This document shows positions 58,321 through 64,000 of a stretch of DNA of 64,000 nt, piece after piece. Positions within the stretch are counted from its first letter, which is position 1. The number at the start of each line of letters is the position of its first letter. The DNA is from Diphasiastrum complanatum (taxonomy: Eukaryota > Streptophyta > Lycopodiopsida > Lycopodiales > Lycopodiaceae). The DNA is taken from assembly GCA_029204225.1 (NCBI GenBank), contig CM055112.1:2084346-2148345 (forward strand). The letters run 5' to 3'. The position numbers and the translations under genes are program-made. A model generated the notes under the pieces. The model ran no database searches. It was not told where the DNA came from and saw only the letters and a program-made list of their open reading frames with translations.

Positions 58321-59045
58321 GCAGCAAGTCAAATCTGTGTGAGTCATTTCAAGGTGTTTTTTGTCTTCTTCCGATCTGTGAGCGAGTTCCTAAATCGTCA
58401 GTCAGGTGTGCGAGTGCTTATTGTCTGCTGTGCGAGTCATTTTTGTCAATTTCGAATCATTACCTCTACCACTGTCTGCTGCACGAGTCATTTTTGAGGT
58501 GTACGAGTCATTTTTGTCAAATCTGAGTCATTACCTCTACCATTTTGTTGCACGAGTCATATTCCTATGCGAGTCATCTTCTGTGCGAGTCATTCCCACG
58601 GGTTCTAGCTCCACGGGTACAGGTTTGTGGGAGTCGTCCGTCTCCATCCATGAGTCATTTTTTTGCGCGAGTCATCTTCTGTGCTAGTCCTGTGCGAGTC
58701 ATCAGTTTCTGTCCACGAGTCATTTTTTTGTGCGAGTCATCTTTTGTGCGAGTCGTCTGTTTCCGTCCACGAGTCATTTTTTTACGTGAGTCATCTTCTG
58801 TGCGAGTCCTGTGCGAGTCGTCCATTTCTGTCCACGAGTCATTTTTTTGCGCAAGTCATCTTCTATGCGAGTCCTATGCGAGTCGTCCGTTTCCGTCCAT
58901 GAGTCATTTTTTTGCACGAGTCATCTTCTGTGCGAGTCCTGTGCGAGTCATCCGTTTTCGTCCACGAGTCATTTTTTTGCGCGAGTCATCTTCTGTGCGA
59001 GTCATCTGTTTCTGTCCACGAGCCATTTTTTGTACGAGTCCCCAA
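58321..59045 (+). repeat. GAGTCAT-rich minisatellite, 54/65-bp unit
   Basis: From about 58640 to 59030 the unit GTGCGAGTCGTCCGTTTCCG plus TCCACGAGTCATTTTTTTGC and GCGAGTCATCTTCT repeats six or seven times. Units are 65 bp with, or 54 bp without, an extra 11-bp GTGCGAGTCCT. Before it (58321-58620) the core CGAGTCAT recurs at irregular spacing. All overlapping ORFs are repeat products. Confidence 0.9.
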
Positions 59046-60243
59046 TAATTTATTTGCTCTGTGGTCCATTTGAGTTGACTAGGTTCGAAATAACTTGCAC
59101 AATTGTACGAGTCATTCCCTGATTTTTGCAACGACTTTTGTCAGTTACAAGAATCCTAGCGGAGGTGAGTAATTTCAAAGCTCTTGCAGATACACTTTGC
59201 ACCTAGAATTGTACATATCCATCTTCCATCGCCGACAATCCTATCAGGATGAATCTGTTTTGATAGCCTTAGGCATGTCTAGTAGAGAATGTCTTAGAAG
59301 TGTCCTAGTAGGAAACCATAGCTCCGTCTCGATAAGTTTGCCAAATCTGTTGATATCAACATCCATCACCCATCACCTAAGTGCATAGAATCTCGACATA
59401 GAGAGCGCTTGTTTTGTAACAAGTTTGCCTAAGACAGTTGCTTTTTTTGTAAGGAGTTCAATGGTATGTTAAGAGCGTTCAAATGGCAAGGAGCAAATGG
59501 CCTGTCATAATCTCAAACTAACAAACGTTGAGTTTTCTAAGTGCAAGTTTTGTATACTGAGTTACTACTGACCGGTGGGGATGAATCGATTGCCTTCAAA
59601 TCTCAAGACCGCCGATGAAAGGCCTGTCCAGCTACTGTCACCCTCAAGTGGTAATATGAGAATGGGAGACTCTAGTGAGGCAAATGACAGTGACGTGTCA
59701 ACAATGCCAAACATGTCAAACCAGGATCAGATTTCATTGGAATAACTCGAAACTATTATGAGACTCTATGTTATCACCAATGGTAAGATACAGAGCGGAA
59801 ATGGCTATTTTTGCATAATTCATCATGGTAAGTATTCGCATAGAGGTAAAACATCTCTAAACGATTCCCAGCGAAAACTTTAACACATGCGCGAATACTC
59901 TACTTACATATCTTGACCAAGAAATCGAAAAAGGCCCCCTTAAAATGATCAAAATTGGCCTGTGCGAATAGGTTGGAGGTATTTTTTCCCTAAGGACTAG
60001 AGGCTCTAGAAATATCAAGAAAGTCCAAAGAAGGTGAGAGAAACATAGCAGCCTCCTCCAAATTATTTAACGATACAAATTCTTGATCTTTCCTCAAATA
60101 GTACTCGCACGGTACTCGTTTTGGCAAGCTTGGCCTTTGTGCGAACCTCTTCACTTGTGTGCAAATTCTCCAGAGCTAAAATTAGCAGAGTCGTATCCAG
60201 TATTTCTAGATTCAAATCACTTCCAATTTTCTTGAGCATTGTT
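59046..60243. other. Intergenic, no gene seen
   Basis: No recognised domain or LTR. Confidence 0.4.
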
Positions 60244-60461
60244 TGTGAAAGTACTGTACTTTAGGACCATAAATGGATCTACAAAATATCCACAAGAGTG
60301 ATTGGATGCTTGCTTAACAATCTATCAAAAAACTAGTAGGATGGGTTTCCCACGTGGCATCATGGCCTCACATGTGTGGGACCCACTTGTGTACACAATT
60401 TACACTATTCTACATGGTTTTTGATCAAGCTAGATTTGCCAATTTTTGGCAATTCTTCACA
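60244..60461 (-). mobile_element. 3' LTR of minus-strand copia, internally deleted
   Basis: It starts TGTGAAAGTACTGTACTTTA and ends GGCAATTCTTCACA. CTCCTCCTCAAATTTAG (60462-60478) is, on the minus strand, a polypurine tract directly before TGTGAAG. The first 95 bp equal the LTR at 63613 almost exactly; then it jumps to a different part, so it is far shorter (218 bp) than its partner, which exceeds 387 bp. Confidence 0.8.
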
Positions 60462-60519
60462 CTCCTCCTCAAATTTAGCTTGATCTATTTACAACTCTCT
60501 TGATAGATGAATGAAATCT

Positions 60520-62831
60520 TTTAGAAGTGTCTAAAAAATCTAGCTACAAACAAGGAACTTTTTAGACTCCAATAGAGAATGATGTCCATGAAGGATCTTT
60601 CACCACCTCTTAAAGGATCCCTTACAAGATGTTCCACAAATGTGTCTATATACATGTAGCACACTTCAAAAACTATACATCATGCCAAGCCATGGATTCC
60701 AAGGCATTTTGTGCACTTGAAGATACATCAATAAAACTATTAAGTGCATACATAATGTTGCCAAAGACAACTTGCCTTGCTTGATCCATATGATTGAGCC
60801 TAGATGTCTCCATCTTGATACTCAAGGTTCTTCTTGGAGTCCTTGGGTCTCGAGCTTGCTCCTCCACTTGACTTGACTCCAAAAAATCAATGAATTGAAT
60901 AAGGTGTTGATCCAAAGGTGCTTCTTCAAGTTTACAAATCTTCCACTCTTGAAAGATCACATTTTCACCATTGACAAATTCTTTGGTTGAAAACAAGTAG
61001 ATTCTACAATCTCTACTTGAAGAGCAAAACACTACCATTATTCCTATCATTGAAATATGATAATCTTTGGTCCTTACATTGGAATGATCATGCTCAAAGC
61101 ATGTGGACCCAAATATTTCCAATACAAATGATGTTTCATCTTTTATGACACTATTCAAACTATTACAAAAATAGTTATCCAATGAAATTGCTTTATCAAC
61201 AACAAATGGAGATTTGAAAGCATCTAATTTCATTGTCTTGTGATAAAGAGTACTAAACACCATAGATCTTAAAGATAAGCAACAAGTCACTCCATGTCTA
61301 CTAATACTATCCAACAAGTATTCAAAGATAGTAGACTCTCCAATGCTCACCACCCTTGCAAGATGCACACTTGAATGGACAATTTGCATGCAATTTGATG
61401 ACTTTGCCATTGTCATTGAGGACTCCCTTGGAACTCTCATGCTTTGAGACTGATCCTCAAGATCTTCCTCCTTTTGATGCTCTTCTTCAATGCAAGCAAG
61501 ATCACACTTTGCCAAGATCTCCTCTTGAGTGATCTCATGCTTTGCCAAGCTCATTATTTCAAAAGCAACACTAGCTTCCAACTTAAACAATCTTTGCAAA
61601 TATCATTCTTCAAGATGAAGCAAACACCATGCTTAAAGTGGACATCCAAGCCACTTTCTAAGAGTAGACCAACTCTAGGCATATTCTTGGTGATTGATGG
61701 TACATAAAGGACATTTTCTAGATCCATGCATTTTGAGGATTCTAGACACAAAGAGATGGTGCCAACACCATCTATCCTACACTCTTCATCATTTGCAGTA
61801 AAGACAAACTTTTTAGCATAATTGAAAGAGTGTAAGGTTGAGAAAAAGTCATTTTCACAAGACATGTGGGAGCTAGCCCCACTATCGATCCACCAATTGT
61901 CTCTTGAATTGCTATTGCTTGTTGGTGAGGATGTAGATGCCATCAAGAATACATCTACTTCATTCTCCTCCTCCTCCTCTGCAAGGTTTCCTTGTTTGTC
62001 CTCCTCCACTTGTGCTCTTAGCCTCTTGTAGCATTCAGATGCATAATGCCCCTTCTTTCCACAAAAGAAGCATTTTTGCTTTGACTTGTCCTTTGAGCTT
62101 GATGCATCATCCTCTTCTTTGGCCTCCTTTGGATGCTGCTTCTTTCCATTGGTCTTCTTTTTGCCCTTGAATGAGAAATTGGCTTTCTCATCACCATCCT
62201 ACAAAGACAAGGAACTCATCCTAGATTTTGCATGGAGCATCCTACACTCTTTAGCCACTAATACACTGTGAAGTTTTTCTATAGTTGGCAAAGTGTCTTG
62301 GATGGCAAAACTTTGGACCAAATTTGCAAAGTCATCTCCTAGACCATTAAGAACAATTTGTACAAGCTCTCCATCATGAATCTTCTCTCCAATGGAAGCT
62401 AACTCCCTATTTAGAGACTTGATTCTGTGTACATAATCCTGTGCACTCTCCTCACTTCTCTTCATGCTTTGCAAAATCTGATTTCTAAGCATGAGTACTC
62501 TTGAAGTGTTACTAGATTCATAGATTGATTTTAAAGACTCCCAAGCCTCTTTAGCACTAGTACATGCTGATACTTCTCTCAACAAATCATTGCTCACATT
62601 CATCTTCACACAATGAAGTGCAAGCCTAGATCTCTTCTTGTATCTAGCTAACTCTTGTGCACCTAGAGGTTCATCTTCATCTTCAATCAAGAACTCATGA
62701 AGGTCTTGGAGCACCAAGAGTGACTCAATCCTAACCTTCCAAATAGCATAATTTGTAGAATTCAATCTCTCACTAGCTTCTAGAAGGTATGCTCCAGCAG
62801 ATCTCATCTTACTAGTGACTTCTACAAACAA
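60520..62831 (-). pseudogene. Internally deleted Ty1/copia, gag-protease plus scraps of pol
   Basis: Gag starts at the 62831 end (RSAGAYLLEASERLNSTNYA, WKVRIESLLVLQDLHEFLIE, AWESLKSIYESSNTSRVLML) and runs open to 62199. The knuckle reads CFFCGKKGHYASECYKR (about 62075). Protease WWIDSGASSHMSCENDFF is intact, with YVPSITKNMPRVGLLLESGL. Then a 308-codon frame (61599-60673) holds sequence without integrase motifs, followed by FGSTCFEHDHSNVRTK and KEFVNGENVIFQEWK, the integrase end. A last piece, VEHLVRDPLRGGERSFMDII (about 60600), is from late RT. The integrase core, most of RT and RNase H are deleted, so it could move only with help from another copia. Confidence 0.88.
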
Positions 62832-63599
62832 GAAATGGATTTGATTGACTTGAAACTCACAAGGGTCTCACACTTGCAGTGTTTCACTCAAATTTGATTT
62901 CTATTCCAACAAATGGACTTATAATCACAGTTCTATCACTCCCTCACAAAGCTGGAATGAAGATAAGATGAAGTGAAAACTACTTTCAAACAAATCTTGC
63001 CAAGCAATGGATTTGATTGTCTCTAGAAACTCACTAAGGTCTCTCTCTTGTAGTCTTTCGCTCAAATTAGATTTCTAATCCAACAAATGGACTTATAATC
63101 TCAGTTCTGACACTCCCTCACAAAGTTGTAATGAAGATAAGATGATGTGAAATCTACTTACAATCAAATCTTGCCAATTTTGGCTATTTTTGGACAAAAA
63201 AATGACTTAATCTCTTTCTTCCTTCTTGGTGTACTTTCAAGACCTGTTTTTAACCTTAATAGGACTTGAACTCAGCCTAGATTAATTAGATTCCATGAAA
63301 CAGATTCAAATCTAATCAATGGCAAATGATCTTGGTAGATTATCCTAAGATCTCCACCAAAAGTTACACCAATAGCTCACAAATTGAATTTTTTTGGATC
63401 AAATGAATACCATGCATTAAATGCAGGTTCAGAGGTGCCCACACATGTGGACAGTACAGATTTGTACCCCTACCAAGTTTGGGATCAAATCTCCTCACCA
63501 AAATCAAGATTCTAGCTTGCCCTCTCAATACTAGTTTTTAGCACCAAAACTTGCTAAAAATGGATTTGCATTAGATCAATGGCTTATGCTCTTATACTT
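62832..63599 (-). other. Leader between primer site and gag
   Basis: Non-coding. Two blocks are nearly repeated: 62830-62980 and 63005-63140 share TGGATTTGATTG, ACTCAC-AGGTCTC, CAACAAATGGACTTATAATC and CACTCCCTCACAAAG, so about 170 bp were duplicated in tandem. Confidence 0.75.
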
Positions 63600-63612
63600 G
63601 GCTCTGATACCA
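63600..63612 (-). promoter_or_regulatory. Primer-binding site (tRNA-iMet)
   Basis: GGCTCTGATACCA touches the LTR start at 63613. Confidence 0.9.
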
Positions 63613-64000
63613 TGTGAAAGTACTGTACTTTAGGACCATAAATGGATCTACAAAATATCCACAAGAGTGATTGGATGCTTGCTTAACAATCTATCAAAAA
63701 CCTAGACACAAAAAAGTTGATCTAGATTGGCAATTTGACAAACAACAAGCATTAACAATCAAAAGCATTGATAAACATTGAAATCCAAGCCCACACATGT
63801 GTACTACAGGCTGTAGTACGACCTTCAACCTGAGAAACAAGTAACAATTGATTTGGTTTCATTTGGATCACAAAAACTCAATGTACATAGTAAACTATCT
63901 TCTCACTATAGGAGCTTTGAATACATAGCAAATTCGACTTCCTTCTTGAAGTTAGGTGGATTTCCAGCATGTAATAAGGAAGTTAACTCACCCTCCTTGC
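63613..64000 (-). mobile_element. 5' LTR of the minus-strand copia, runs off the window
   Basis: TGTGAAAGTACTGTACTTTA to the window end, with the primer site on its inner side. It carries the CACACATGTGTACTACAGG and GTAGTACGACC motif also seen in the LTR at 6275 (CACACGTGTGAAGTA, GTACGACC). Confidence 0.85.

Noticed and set aside
58321..59045. A CRISPR array
   Set aside because: Units are not identical repeats separated by unique spacers; the spacers repeat too, and the sequence is plant nuclear DNA.
58296..59131. Several long ORFs on both strands rich in ARVIF/SSVRV repeats
   Set aside because: They are open in many frames because the 54/65-bp minisatellite has few stop codons; no non-repeat coding content remains.

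Overview
This window is nuclear DNA of a land plant. Nearly all of it is decayed transposable elements, and I find one credible host gene. The plant assignment rests on that gene, a CASP-like (CASPL5) membrane protein split by introns, and on the element types: many Ty1/copia retrotransposons with initiator-Met tRNA primer sites, Ty3/gypsy scraps, plant CACTA (En/Spm) TNP2-type transposases and a tRNA-derived SINE head. I cannot place the species more finely.

Layout. 1-2175: 3' part of an unusual LTR element (coiled-coil/Gln-rich ORF, then an LTR), inserted into a copia RT-RNase H remnant (2176-3153) with its flank and a duplicated primer site (to about 4065). 4063-7440: an LTR, a 25-bp minisatellite, and a minus-strand 3' LTR beside a copia RNase H scrap. 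8225-10535: gypsy gag-like scrap, palindromic subterminal repeats and the C-terminal part of a minus-strand CACTA transposase. 10536-14290: a 1.1-kb copia LTR with primer site and gag start, gypsy integrase and protease scraps, and a second LTR with its primer site. 14700-23000: a CACTA-rich block holding a decapeptide minisatellite ORF, a SET-domain-like pseudogene, two TNP2 copies, and a second copy of the coiled-coil ORF plus LTR lying between them. 23060-27700: two copia halves in opposite orientations, fused head to head.

28900-32810 holds the host gene CASPL5 (three coding exons, 176 residues), with a gypsy integrase relic in its first intron. 34600-39820: an unrecognised minus-strand pseudogene, then the best-preserved copia element of the window (gag to RNase H, plus a 3' LTR). 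40532-43885: a minus-strand LTR abutting a second copy of the copia family seen at 2200-3150. 43895-48460: LTRs with long (GA)n tracts and a decayed gene with a possible ParB-like core. 49393-55790: nested copia copies, including one reduced to two LTRs and a gag stub. 57000-59050: low-complexity and tandem repeats with a SINE head. 60244-64000: an internally deleted minus-strand copia element.

No retroelement here looks fully coding-competent. The genes do not form a pathway; the window mainly records nested insertion, deletion and rearrangement around one small membrane-protein gene. The points most worth following are the two-copy coiled-coil ORF next to its LTR, the SET-like relic beside the TNP2 transposase, the ParB-like relic, and the element-specific palindromic repeats next to CACTA genes. 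All boundaries were read by eye.
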